Of a DNA stretch of 64,000 nucleotides, positions 8,000 through 16,334 are shown piece by piece. The DNA is from Selenomonas sp963528755. GTDB taxonomy: Bacteria; Bacillota; Negativicutes; Selenomonadales; Selenomonadaceae. The stretch is from assembly GCF_963528755.1 (NCBI RefSeq), contig NZ_CAURXA010000004.1, positions 62,001 through 126,000 on the forward strand, read 5' to 3'. The translations under genes were made by a program, and so were the position numbers. Under the pieces are notes generated by a model. It was not told the DNA's origin, did no database searches, and saw only the letters and a list, made by a program, of their open reading frames with translations. The number at the start of each line of letters is the position of its first letter. Positions within the stretch are counted from its first letter, which is position 1.

Positions 8000-9649
8000 A
8001 TGTATGGAGCGATTTTAGGTGACATAATCGGTTCGCCTTACGAATCTGACAGGGGAGAAAAAATCAAGGCATTTCCCTTGTTCATAGAAAAATCTCGTTT
8101 CACCGATGACACCGTTATGACCGTAGCCGTAGCGGATGCCCTGATCTATGCGGACAAAGATGCCGAGGAGGAGAAAATTTGCGCGGCGGTTGTTTCCTCC
8201 ATGCAGCATTGGGGGGGAAAATATCCCAAAGCAGGATATGGCGGCAAATTCCGTGAGTGGCTAAAGAAAAAGGTGCCGAAACCTTATGGCAGTTTTGGCA
8301 ACGGCTCGGCAATGAGAGTATCTCCCGTAGGTTGGCTTTACAGCTCTATAGAGCGTACGAGAGAAGTTGCTCGTTGGACCGCAGAGGTTACACATAATCA
8401 CTCCGAAGGGATCAAGGGCGCAGAGTCTGTGGCGAGCGCCATCTATCTCGCACGGACGGGAGAATCCAAAGCAACCATCAAAAAGTATATCGAGGAGGAG
8501 TTCGGCTATTATCTCTCCCGCACATTGAAGGAAATTCGCCCCACCTACCAGATGGATGTGACTTGCCAAGGTTCAGTGCCGGAGGCCATCATTTCCTTCT
8601 TGGAATCTACGGATTTTGAAGATGCGGTGCGAAATGCCGTCTCCATCGGCGGCGATACGGATACCACAGCTTGCATTGCCGGAAGCATTGCCGAGGCTTA
8701 CTATGGGCTTACGCCGACCTTGGAAGAAGAGTGCTTTGAGCGTATCCCTGAAAAAATGAAATCCGTACTGCACCACTTTGACCGTACAAGAGGGAAGGCA
8801 ATACTGGGCGAACCTATCATCGAAGCCGCAATTCTTCGTTATCATAAAGACAGATCCCCTGAAAATGAGGCGGCTGTTTTGGAGGCAATTTATATGCGCA
8901 TGAAAGACGGTGGCTCTTTCCTGCTCTCACCAAGCGAAGTACGGGTATTTGACGAATGTGTCGCAAAGGGTGATTGTGAAGGCACAATAGGTATCGAAGC
9001 CTATACCTCGGACAGAGAATTTTTCATGGGGCTGGATGAGGAAGACGAAAATGACGATTACATCACGGAGGTGAAAATTTACGATTTACTCTCCTTTATT
9101 TCTAAGGGAACAGACAAGGAAGTGGGCATTGACATCAACTACGACAAAAAGTTCTATCTGAACCGCGACATGGCAAAATCAATTTTAGCAAAAAGTAAAG
9201 AGACAGTTGCTCATCAGAGAAGGATGTATATCCTCATGTCGGATAAGATATCCATTTCGTCTAAAGATTTAAGTCCTAAATTCATCTCCGGGGTTAGATT
9301 TTGCTTCGTGTGCACCTACGATATCTATAACAATTACTGCGAGCTCTATCATCGTAACGGCAAAATTTACCGTTATGATATTTCCGGCGATCATAAGAAC
9401 ATGGAAAAGATTTGTCAGGTTTTCCCTGCGCTCAAGAAATTTCATGAGAGTAGCGGTCAAAATGATAAACTGGATGAATGGGAGTGGAACTACTACGAAT
9501 TGGGAGCATGGATCTTTGCTCACTCTGAAGTGCAAAAAGCGTATAAAATGCGTACGGGATATACCGACTATTTGACATGGAGTCCAGATGATGCCTATAT
9601 GACGATACAGGATTTGTTGGAAGAAGAAGGGGTACACGATAACCGATGA
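8000..9649 (+). CDS. ADP-ribosylglycohydrolase with a large uncharacterised C-terminal region
   Basis: A 549-residue protein. Residues 1 to ~265 are an ADP-ribosyl-glycohydrolase (ARH/DraG) fold, with GAILGDIIGSPYE, the metal-binding FTDDT, GNGSAMRVSP and the second metal motif SIGGDTDTTACIAG. Known members remove ADP-ribose from proteins or nucleic acids, or act on related nucleosides, using two Mg2+ ions. The remaining ~280 residues (polar, acidic segment LDEEDENDD, then KFYLNRDMAKSI) match nothing I recognise; this is about twice the usual family length. ATG 8000 follows AAGGGAG at good spacing. It lies between the WYL regulator and a UDG-like gene in a shared operon with low GC. Confidence 0.85.
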   Translation: MYGAILGDIIGSPYESDRGEKIKAFPLFIEKSRFTDDTVMTVAVADALIYADKDAEEEKICAAVVSSMQHWGGKYPKAGYGGKFREWLKKKVPKPYGSFGNGSAMRVSPVGWLYSSIERTREVARWTAEVTHNHSEGIKGAESVASAIYLARTGESKATIKKYIEEEFGYYLSRTLKEIRPTYQMDVTCQGSVPEAIISFLESTDFEDAVRNAVSIGGDTDTTACIAGSIAEAYYGLTPTLEEECFERIPEKMKSVLHHFDRTRGKAILGEPIIEAAILRYHKDRSPENEAAVLEAIYMRMKDGGSFLLSPSEVRVFDECVAKGDCEGTIGIEAYTSDREFFMGLDEEDENDDYITEVKIYDLLSFISKGTDKEVGIDINYDKKFYLNRDMAKSILAKSKETVAHQRRMYILMSDKISISSKDLSPKFISGVRFCFVCTYDIYNNYCELYHRNGKIYRYDISGDHKNMEKICQVFPALKKFHESSGQNDKLDEWEWNYYELGAWIFAHSEVQKAYKMRTGYTDYLTWSPDDAYMTIQDLLEEEGVHDNR

Positions 9650-9665
9650 AGAGGTGAAGGATTAT

Positions 9666-10475
9666 ATGATCAGAATGAATAAAGAGAAAAAGTATCATGA
9701 TTTGGTGAAAAAATCGCAGGATGAATATCGTAACCATCCCGAGGAGCATAAGAATACCAGAATTGTTTTGCAGGCTGCCCCCGAAGGATTTTGCGAGGAG
9801 ATCAATCTCTACACTTATTGGCAGGGGTTTGGTTACGCTCAAGGCATACCCGAGATTAAATATCTTTTGGTGGCGCAGGATTGGGGCAATCTAAGCGTCA
9901 TGAAGAAGGGAACTGCAGAGAGAATCAAAGCCATGAACCAAGGGGAAAAGGATGTAAACTATCTGGACAAAAAATCCCTCGATTTTGAGACAGATGCGAA
10001 CTTGATAGAGTTATTCAAAGTATTGGGGTACGATTCTATTGCAAATACAAGGTATGCGGATCTCTTTTTCACTAATTTTTGTTTGGGATACCGAGCCGGA
10101 AAAGAAAGCGGTGGAATGACTAAGACTTTGATGATGAAGGATAGCGGCTTTTTCAAGGAACTCTGTGATATTTTGGAGCCGGAAAACATTCTTTGCTTGG
10201 GTCAACTAACTTTTAAATGCGTTTACGAAACGCTGACCGGCGAGAAAATATCTTCCCTTAAGGGTTTCAAGGACGGCTATAACACTTTTATAAAACAGGA
10301 TGAGCCTATAAGAGCCACGTGCGGCAGAGTGACTGCAAACATCTATCCCTTGGCACATTGTGGGAGCATGGGTACGATGAACCGAAATAGAACCCTCAAG
10401 GATGACCCTCGGGTGAAAAAAGATGCTTTGTTCTTGCAGAAAGGGGATTGGGAGAGAATTAAGACAAGAGGGTGA
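9666..10475 (+). CDS. Uracil-DNA-glycosylase-superfamily-like protein
   Basis: A 269-residue protein. Three stretches resemble UDG-superfamily motifs: KYLLVAQDWG (the water-activating loop usually reads GxDPY or GEAPG), ENILCLGQLTFKCVYETL (the strand and helix after the uracil pocket) and IYPLAHCGSMGTMNRNR (the histidine-bearing DNA-intercalation loop). The Asp of AQDWG and the His of LAHCG are present. Known members excise uracil or other damaged bases; some short families have no proven activity. The match is by motif only. ATG 9666 has GAAGGA four bases upstream; GTG 9654 and ATG 9675 are alternatives. Third gene of the AT-rich WYL operon. There is no clear terminator before the convergent gene at 10576. 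Confidence 0.6.
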   Translation: MIRMNKEKKYHDLVKKSQDEYRNHPEEHKNTRIVLQAAPEGFCEEINLYTYWQGFGYAQGIPEIKYLLVAQDWGNLSVMKKGTAERIKAMNQGEKDVNYLDKKSLDFETDANLIELFKVLGYDSIANTRYADLFFTNFCLGYRAGKESGGMTKTLMMKDSGFFKELCDILEPENILCLGQLTFKCVYETLTGEKISSLKGFKDGYNTFIKQDEPIRATCGRVTANIYPLAHCGSMGTMNRNRTLKDDPRVKKDALFLQKGDWERIKTRG

Positions 10476-10575
10476 ATTGGGAGATGTCCTTCGATACGGC
10501 AGCGGCGGCAATCAAGCGCTGGGCAAATGCGAAATCTTGGCAGAAATAAGCGAGAGAAGAAGAAGTCGCATCTTC

Positions 10576-11052
10576 TCACCGCAGAAAATTGCGCCAGATC
10601 GTAAAAGCTGCGAAGACGATGAGGAGGAAGAAAACGAAGAGGCGAGGCGGTTCTTTTCTTTCGCCGTGCAGAATCCAATGGAGATCGTCGCGCAGGAGAA
10701 AGATGCACAGAATCGGGCCTACAATGAATATGGCTTCATTCGCATGGAAGGCGGCAGCGAGGTCGCCTTCGGAGAGCGAGAGCATCAATCGAGTGATGCC
10801 GCAGCCGGGGCAGTCGAGTCCTGTCATGGCGTGGAAAGGGCATGGCAGGCTGAGTCCCGTCGTGCGGCAGAAGATGAGATAGGCGACGCCGACGGCGAGG
10901 AGCAGGACGTAGCGTCGGAAAACGATCTTGGCGCGTGTTCGCTGCTCGGCGGCAAGCCATCTTGCCACTCCTTTTGCATTGCCTGTGATGTTTTTTGCGG
11001 CAAAAAGAAACCGCCCGAAAACGGACGGCTTCTTTCTTTTCGTATCGTTCAT
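10576..11052 (-). CDS. DUF2752 family membrane protein
   Basis: A 158-residue protein with a basic N-terminus and three to four membrane helices. The signature PCPFHAMTGLDCPGCGITRLMLSL (Cys-rich CPGCG loop between helices) is diagnostic of DUF2752, a family without assigned function. It starts three bases after the stop of the preceding DUF4234 gene and lacks its own good ribosome binding site, so translation is probably coupled. Last gene of a three-gene minus-strand membrane-protein cluster. Confidence 0.8.
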   Translation of the reverse strand: MNDTKRKKPSVFGRFLFAAKNITGNAKGVARWLAAEQRTRAKIVFRRYVLLLAVGVAYLIFCRTTGLSLPCPFHAMTGLDCPGCGITRLMLSLSEGDLAAAFHANEAIFIVGPILCIFLLRDDLHWILHGERKEPPRLFVFFLLIVFAAFTIWRNFLR

Positions 11053-11055
11053 GAT

Positions 11056-11427
11056 TTAGAAGGCCTGTGATGCGCCGCCATCGTGGTCGATACATACATT
11101 AAGCGAGCTTTGAATCAGCGCGAGACTGACTGGCCAAGAGCAGAAGAGGGCGAGGGCGAGATAGATGAAAGGGAGGTTGTTGTCAACCATCATATTGCGG
11201 ACTTGTTGTGCCGAGATGATGTTCTCACCCATTTTATAAAACCAATAAAAACCATAGATACTGCAGGTGAGGATTGTGAAGAGGACAACCTTGCCGCCAG
11301 AAGCCGTAGTGCGCTGTCCAGTCATGGTATAGGCGTCTTCTGTGAGTGCATAGAGCCAGTAAAGACCATAGATGCCGCCGGTAAGTACAGTGAAGACGAC
11401 AGCGAGCGGAATCGTTCGTTTTGTCAT
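11056..11427 (-). CDS. DUF4234 family small membrane protein
   Basis: A 123-residue protein starting MTKRTIPLAVVFTVLTGGIYGLYWLY. The pattern repeats as LFTILTCSIYGFYWFYKMG, and LALIQSSLN stands near the end; all are typical of DUF4234. Four membrane segments, no known activity. ATG 11427 was chosen because AAAGGATG lies upstream; a longer frame reaches 11484 but overlaps the neighbouring gene without a ribosome binding site. It sits between a longer DUF4234 gene and a DUF2752 gene. Confidence 0.8.
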   Translation of the reverse strand: MTKRTIPLAVVFTVLTGGIYGLYWLYALTEDAYTMTGQRTTASGGKVVLFTILTCSIYGFYWFYKMGENIISAQQVRNMMVDNNLPFIYLALALFCSWPVSLALIQSSLNVCIDHDGGASQAF

Positions 11428-11480
11428 GAATATCATCCTTTCTGTCGAGAGGCAGGAGGGTTCTTTTATTTCGGTTGCGT

Positions 11481-12185
11481 TCATGTAAGCGGCTTTTGCA
11501 GAGATACGGGAGAATCCGTTTGCGTATGGATGAATTCGGTTGGGAAAGCAGGGGTGACATTTCCTCGCTGGAGCAGGAAATCGTTGAGCGATAGCTGCAG
11601 GAAGGAGACTGTGAAACCATAGGTACGCAGGAGCGCCATGAGCAGGTAAACGAGAGTCGGATTTCTGTCCTTGCGTTCGTACACGGCCCAGAGAACACCG
11701 CAGGACAGGGCGGATTGAATGAATACGATCCAGAAAAAGACGATAATCAGCACGATACCCATGAAGAAGATGGCGAAGAATACATCGTTGTTTCTGCTTA
11801 AGGCGGAGTGCATTGGTGCGGCTTCAGCAAAGATTGTGAGGACGATTTGCCAAGTATAGCCCATGGTCATGAAGAAGATGCTGACAATCGTCATAATAAT
11901 CGTTGTGAGGCGATATGTTTCGTTGCTGACTGAGTCATCGGAAAGCCCGTTCATACGGCGCAGTTCAACGAGTTCTTCACCAATCTTGTAAAGCCAGTAA
12001 TAAAAGTATATGGTAAAGGTGAGGAGCGTATAGAGTACGGCCGTGCCGCCGTCCACGGTGCGCGGCTTGCCCGAAAGAGCGTGGATCTCGTTCGTCAGCT
12101 TGTACATCCAGTAAAGTCCGTAGATGCCGCAGGTGATGACGGTCAGGACAATGGAGAGCGCGATGTCGCGTTTCTGTATCTGCAT
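11481..12185 (-). CDS. DUF4234 family membrane protein, long form
   Basis: A 234-residue membrane protein. It begins MQIQKRDIALSIVLTVITCGIYGLYWMY and has the same repeated aromatic motif (FTIYFYYWLYKIGEELVEL) as the shorter neighbour, plus a middle insertion with two more helices (IVSIFFMTMGYTWQIVL, IFFMGIVLIIVFFWIVF). It ends with LQLSLNDFLLQRG. AAGGAGG precedes ATG 12185. Probably a paralogue of the 11056 gene from local duplication. Function unknown. Confidence 0.8.
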   Translation of the reverse strand: MQIQKRDIALSIVLTVITCGIYGLYWMYKLTNEIHALSGKPRTVDGGTAVLYTLLTFTIYFYYWLYKIGEELVELRRMNGLSDDSVSNETYRLTTIIMTIVSIFFMTMGYTWQIVLTIFAEAAPMHSALSRNNDVFFAIFFMGIVLIIVFFWIVFIQSALSCGVLWAVYERKDRNPTLVYLLMALLRTYGFTVSFLQLSLNDFLLQRGNVTPAFPTEFIHTQTDSPVSLQKPLT

Positions 12186-12238
12186 GAAAACCTCCTTGCT
12201 AGATCTTAGCCTTTCCTAAAGATTTCTCTTTTACGAGA

Positions 12239-12272
12239 GAAGCTCCATGGGGCAGATGCCTCATGGAGCTTC
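12239..12272 (-). terminator. Stem-loop after the Asp23 gene
   Basis: GAAGCTCCATG (12239-12249) pairs with CATGGAGCTTC (12262-12272), an 11-bp stem just past the Asp23 stop codon. The downstream T run is poor, so termination is likely but not certain. Confidence 0.5.
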
Positions 12273-12276
12273 TTCT

Positions 12277-12681
12277 TCAGCGCACGCGTGCGGCGGGTTC
12301 TTCCTTCTCCTCCTCGGGGAAGACGACGCCCTGCACCTGTACGTTCGTCTCGACGACCTTGAGCCCTGTCATGGACTCGATGGCGCGGCGCACGTTCTTC
12401 TGCACATCGGTCGCGACGTGGCGGATGTCGACGCCGTAGGTCACGACGATGGAAAGATCGACGGCGGCTTCCTGCTCGCCGACTTCAACCTTAACGCCCT
12501 TCGAGAAATTCCTGCGGCCAAGCATCTCGGCGATGCCGCCGATGAGACCGCCGCTCATTCCTGCGACGCCGTCGACATCCATCGCCGCGAGTCCCGCGAT
12601 GACGCTGACGACTTCATCGGCGACGCGGATCGAGCCGAGTCCTTCGTTGCTCGTCATGAGCGGAGCTGTATCTTCTGCCAT
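12277..12681 (-). CDS. Asp23/Gls24 family envelope stress protein
   Basis: A 134-residue protein with the Asp23 core: GSIRVADEVVSVIAGLAAMDVDGVAGM, then GVKVEVGEQEAAVDLSIVVTYG and a C-terminal KNVRRAIESMTGLKVVETNVQVQGV. In Staphylococcus, Asp23 is an abundant membrane-tethered protein linked to cell-wall stress homeostasis. ATG 12681 has AAGGAGG upstream. The dispersed repeat at 12709-12812 lies directly upstream in the same orientation and so forms part of the 5' leader or promoter region. Followed by a stem-loop; monocistronic. Confidence 0.88.
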   Translation of the reverse strand: MAEDTAPLMTSNEGLGSIRVADEVVSVIAGLAAMDVDGVAGMSGGLIGGIAEMLGRRNFSKGVKVEVGEQEAAVDLSIVVTYGVDIRHVATDVQKNVRRAIESMTGLKVVETNVQVQGVVFPEEEKEEPAARVR

Positions 12682-12708
12682 AGTGAGAACCTCCTTGCTT
12701 ACCATTAA

Positions 12709-12812
12709 ACTACATGCACAAACGTCCACAGAGTGGGCATTGTGCGCCGCCCTTACAGAAGCCTAGCCGATCAGTCTGCGCCTTCAGCTTGATCTCTCGT
12801 GACTTCATGGTA
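12709..12812 (-). repeat. Dispersed ~105-bp intergenic repeat, single copy
   Basis: On the minus strand it reads ACCATGAAGTC..., then GCGCAGACTGATCGG, CTTCTGTAAGGGCGGCGCAC and the hairpin TGCCCACTCTGTGGACGT. This closely follows the 30001-30107 copy. The stem is kept although the loop changed from GAA to TCT. It ends a dozen bases before the Asp23 ribosome binding site. Confidence 0.85.
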
Positions 12813-12889
12813 AAAGCTTCTTCAACATCTCTGCTATTTCAGTATAACAGAAAATGACATGCGTGGCAATGATATCGGTTTGTCAGATG

Positions 12890-14074
12890 TTAGAGTGAAG
12901 CAGCTGCTCTTTGGGCGATTCGCTGAAAGAGAGCAATCGTCTCTTGGCGGTCGCGGCAGTTTTCGTCCATGACGACGAGGATCAGGTCGCCCGCGTCGCT
13001 CCAAGCGATGCCGCCGTCGGCGTAGACGCCCGTGATTTCGCCCGTCTTGTTCGCGACGAGGAAGACGGGGAGCGCCGAGGGCAGACAGTCCTTGTCCTTC
13101 TGGCGCGAGAGGATCTGCAGCATCTTTTTGTCGTGCTCGTAGTCGACACATTCGCCGCGGTAGATGAGCGAAAGGAGCGTGCCGATGTCCTTGACGCTGG
13201 AGAGGTTCGGCCGGCCTTGGTTGGAGAGCATCATCTTGTGCTGCAGGCACGTGTCTGCGTAGCCTTTCTGGCGGATGTAGCCGTCGATGTTCTCAATGCC
13301 GAGGCGGTCAATAAGGATGTTCGTCGCAGTATTGTCGCTGTCCGTGATCATGCGCTCTAAGAGCTGCTCGATCGTGAGCTGCTTGCCCCTGTCGTACCAG
13401 CTGAGCTGCCCGGCGCCGCCGACGATGTTCGTCTCGGTGATGGAGAGCGGTTCAGCAAGGGAGAGTGTTCCGTCTTTCGCTTGCTGCATGGCGTAGGCAA
13501 GAATGAAGAGCTTGATCATGCTCGCAGGCTGCATGGCGTGCGATTGGTAGAGAAGCGGCTCTTTTTCTTCGCGCGGACGTAGCAGGAAGATCGAGCAGTC
13601 GGGAGATTTTTTGGCGAGGATGGCGGAGAAGTCGGCGCGCAGCGCTTCCTGGTCGCTGCCGCGTTCGGCGAGCTTCGGCACAGGTGGCACGCTCTTAGCT
13701 GCAGCCGAAGAATCCTGCTGCACGCTGCGTTCCGCCGCCTCCGCCTCGCCGCCCCTTTGCTTGGCGCGCACGGCGCTCGTAAGGCTCTGCCAATGCTCTT
13801 GCAGTTCTTTTTGAGCAGCGTCGCTGCCATCGAGAAGGGCGACGAGGAACGGCGAGGGCTTGTCCGGGTTCTGCTTCTGCCACATGTATTCGGCGACGCC
13901 GAGGCAGAGGGCAGTTTGTACGAGGATGAGCAAGGTGGTGCAGAGCATCGCTTTTTTCAGCCACGAGGAGGATTTCTTCGGCGTCTTTTTATCCGCGTGG
14001 AGACGATCGAGCTTCCTTTGCAGTTCTGCACGTTCGCCGGCTTTTCCCGATTTTTGCGTGCGCTTCTTTACCAC
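12890..14074 (-). CDS. Membrane-anchored class-A-beta-lactamase-like serine hydrolase
   Basis: A 394-residue protein. It has a basic N-terminus, one membrane segment (residues ~41-63) and a low-complexity linker. The catalytic domain carries SxxK (S185-M-I-K188), SDN (246-248) and KTG (343-345), the three serine-lactamase/transpeptidase motifs. The omega-loop glutamate that class A enzymes use for deacylation is not evident: the matching region reads QHKMMLSNQGRPNLSS. It is therefore more likely a cell-wall peptidase or relative than a resistance enzyme; that is inference. Start GTG 14074 overlaps the deacetylase stop by seven bases, so the two envelope genes are translated together. Confidence 0.82.
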   Translation of the reverse strand: MVKKRTQKSGKAGERAELQRKLDRLHADKKTPKKSSSWLKKAMLCTTLLILVQTALCLGVAEYMWQKQNPDKPSPFLVALLDGSDAAQKELQEHWQSLTSAVRAKQRGGEAEAAERSVQQDSSAAAKSVPPVPKLAERGSDQEALRADFSAILAKKSPDCSIFLLRPREEKEPLLYQSHAMQPASMIKLFILAYAMQQAKDGTLSLAEPLSITETNIVGGAGQLSWYDRGKQLTIEQLLERMITDSDNTATNILIDRLGIENIDGYIRQKGYADTCLQHKMMLSNQGRPNLSSVKDIGTLLSLIYRGECVDYEHDKKMLQILSRQKDKDCLPSALPVFLVANKTGEITGVYADGGIAWSDAGDLILVVMDENCRDRQETIALFQRIAQRAAASL

Positions 14075-15042
14075 GGCTGCGCCGTCCGCGGCGTCATGAC
14101 GCCGAAGGTGAAGCCTGCGCCCTGCAGCATGTCGATGATGGCGGGCAGCGCCTCGACCGTCGTTTCCTTGCCGTCCTTGCTGTGCATGAGGACGATGGCG
14201 CCGCGATCCTTGGGCCGGTTGGCGCAGGTGTAGCTGATCGAGCCGAGGATTTTCTGCACGCTGACGTTGTTGCCCGTTGCGTCTTCGCTGCTGACGTTCC
14301 AGTCGTGGTTCACATAGCCGTTTTCCTTGAGCATGGCGCTGTAGCCGGGCTTGAACATGCTGGCGGCGCCGCCCGGGGCGCGGATGATGAGCGGACGTAC
14401 GCCGAGAATGTTGTAGATCACTTCATCGGTGTGGACGATCTCTTCGAGGAAGTTTTCCTTGTTCGGATAGAGAATGTCGTAGCGGTGGCTGTAGCTGTGG
14501 TTGCCGATGGCATGGCCTTCGGCGAAGATGCGCTTGAGAACGTCGGGGTGCGCTTCTGCCATGCTGCCGATGACATAGAAGGTGGCGTGTATGCCGCGCT
14601 CCTTTAGGATGTCGAGGATGGCAGGCGTGTTCTTCGCGTCGGGGCCGTCGTCAAAGGTCAGGTAGGCGACATTGGGCATCGTATAGGGGATAAGGTCCGG
14701 CATCTCGGTGGGAAGCCCCTTTTCGCGGCGCTCGGCGAGCGTATAGATGTCGTAGACGGGCGTCTGCGCGTCGGTGATCTGGAGGTTGCTGAAGTCGTCA
14801 CTGACGACGACGTAGTTGCCGCTCGGCGGCGTCTTTTTCGCAGGGTCAGCTGCGGGAGCGCCGCTGTCCGTTGTCTGTGCCGTCGAGGATTCCGCAGCGT
14901 TGTCTTCCGTATGAAGCTCACTCCATGCGATGCGCCAGCCCGCGATGCAGGCAATCATGAGGCAAGCGATGAGCACGAACATCTTCGCGTGGCGGTTTTG
15001 CAGGAAGTTCTTGCCGCTGGTGTTCTCCGTATTCTTTTGCAA
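14068..15042 (-). CDS. Membrane-anchored polysaccharide deacetylase (NodB domain, CE4)
   Basis: A 324-residue protein with an N-terminal membrane anchor (residues ~20-40), a linker, and a NodB domain from residue ~123. Motifs: TFDDGPD (catalytic Asp131 and metal Asp132), HSYSH (metal His182 and His186), and RAPGG. CE4 enzymes remove N-acetyl groups from peptidoglycan or other GlcNAc polymers with a divalent metal. An outward-facing catalytic domain with a serine hydrolase in the same operon suggests peptidoglycan tailoring. Confidence 0.88.
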   Translation of the reverse strand: MQKNTENTSGKNFLQNRHAKMFVLIACLMIACIAGWRIAWSELHTEDNAAESSTAQTTDSGAPAADPAKKTPPSGNYVVVSDDFSNLQITDAQTPVYDIYTLAERREKGLPTEMPDLIPYTMPNVAYLTFDDGPDAKNTPAILDILKERGIHATFYVIGSMAEAHPDVLKRIFAEGHAIGNHSYSHRYDILYPNKENFLEEIVHTDEVIYNILGVRPLIIRAPGGAASMFKPGYSAMLKENGYVNHDWNVSSEDATGNNVSVQKILGSISYTCANRPKDRGAIVLMHSKDGKETTVEALPAIIDMLQGAGFTFGVMTPRTAQPW

Positions 15043-15109
15043 GACAAAATCATCCTTTCCGTATGTTCCGTGATTTCTTACATTCCGTTTTGCCGTCTTG
15101 GCGTATCTT

Positions 15110-16162
15110 TCATCCTTTGCTGAGGCGGCGGAGTTCTTCGAGAAGCTGCTTCATGTCCTCGTCCGTGCCGATGGTGATGCGCAGGTGTTCGTCGATGCGC
15201 GGTTTTTTGAAGTAGCGCACATAGATGCCGCGCTTTCGCAGCCCTTCGAAGAGCGTTTGCGCCGGGATGTCGGGATTTCGCGCGAAGAGGAAGTTTGTCT
15301 TCGATTCCGTGACGGAAAAGCCAAGCTTTTGAAGAGACGCCTTCGTTTCCTCGCGCGTCTTGATGATTTTTTCAAGCGTTTCCTGAAAGTAGCCTTCGTC
15401 CTCGATAGCGGCTTTTCCTGCGGCGAGAGAGAGCGTCGTCATCGTGTAGGAGTTGATCGACGCCTTGACGTCCTCCAGGGCACGGATGAGCCGCTTTGAT
15501 GCGAAGGCGTAGCCGATGCGCATGCCGGCGAGAGCGCGCGATTTCGACATCGTGCGCACGACGACGAGGTTCTCGTATTTCTTGAGCAGCGGGAGCGCTG
15601 TTTCTGCGCCGAAATCGACGTAGGCCTCATCGACGATGACGACGGATTCGGGATTCGTCGCGAGGATCTCTTCAACGCCTGAGAGGGGAAGCGCAAGTCC
15701 CGTCGGCGCGTTGGGGTTTGCGAAGATGACGCCGCCGTTTTGACGCGCGTAGTCTTCGGGGCGGAGCGTGAAGTCCGTGGCGAGCGGCACGGTCTCGTAG
15801 GGAATGGCGTAAAGCTCGGCCCAGACATCGTAGAAGGAGTAGGTAATGTCGGGGAAGAGCACGGGCTTTTGCCCGGCAAAGAACGTGAGGAAGGCAAGCG
15901 CGAGCACGTCGTCGGAACCGACGCCGATGAAGACTTCGTCCGGCTTGACCGCGTAATGCGCGGCGATCGCTTCCTTCAAAGTGTGGCAGTCCGGTTCGGG
16001 GTAGAGGCGCAGGCGGCCTGCATCGCAGGTGGCGATGGCTTCGGCGACGCGCGGCGAGGGCGCGTAGGGGCATTCGTTCGTGTTCAGTTTGATGACCTTG
16101 CCCGCAGGCTGCTCGCCGGGGACGTAGGGGGTGACGTGGCGGATGTTATCGTATAGGCTCAT
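15110..16162 (-). CDS. hisC: Histidinol-phosphate aminotransferase
   Basis: A 350-residue class I/II aminotransferase. The start MSLYDNIRHVTPYVPGEQP, the NTNECPY substrate loop, ANPNAPTG, VDEAYVDFG and the PLP-lysine motif RTMSKSRALAGMRIGYA (Lys207) follow HisC. It converts imidazole-acetol phosphate and glutamate to histidinol phosphate in histidine synthesis; some family members also use aromatic substrates. No other his gene is nearby. Divergent from the LUD gene across a 172-base gap in which I see no clear element. Confidence 0.88.
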   Translation of the reverse strand: MSLYDNIRHVTPYVPGEQPAGKVIKLNTNECPYAPSPRVAEAIATCDAGRLRLYPEPDCHTLKEAIAAHYAVKPDEVFIGVGSDDVLALAFLTFFAGQKPVLFPDITYSFYDVWAELYAIPYETVPLATDFTLRPEDYARQNGGVIFANPNAPTGLALPLSGVEEILATNPESVVIVDEAYVDFGAETALPLLKKYENLVVVRTMSKSRALAGMRIGYAFASKRLIRALEDVKASINSYTMTTLSLAAGKAAIEDEGYFQETLEKIIKTREETKASLQKLGFSVTESKTNFLFARNPDIPAQTLFEGLRKRGIYVRYFKKPRIDEHLRITIGTDEDMKQLLEELRRLSKG

Positions 16163-16334
16163 GGCTTTCCCTCGTTTTCATTATGCTATAAGCGGTTTCT
16201 TAAGGTATATTTCCTATTCTACGTCCTTTTGGCTCGAAGGGCAAGGGGGCGGCAGGAAAGCGGCGGCTTTTGCCGAAAATTTCTTTAGGGTAAAGAGGGG
16301 ATTTTCCGCGTGTTTGACGGAAGGAGAGAAAGTC

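Noticed and set aside
6980..10475. Toxin-antitoxin or DarTG system
   Set aside because: No DarT-like ADP-ribosyltransferase is present, and the hydrolase is of the ARH/DraG type rather than a macrodomain.
12890..14074. Beta-lactam resistance gene
   Set aside because: Three motifs match the fold, but the deacylation glutamate is not visible and the context is cell-wall modification.
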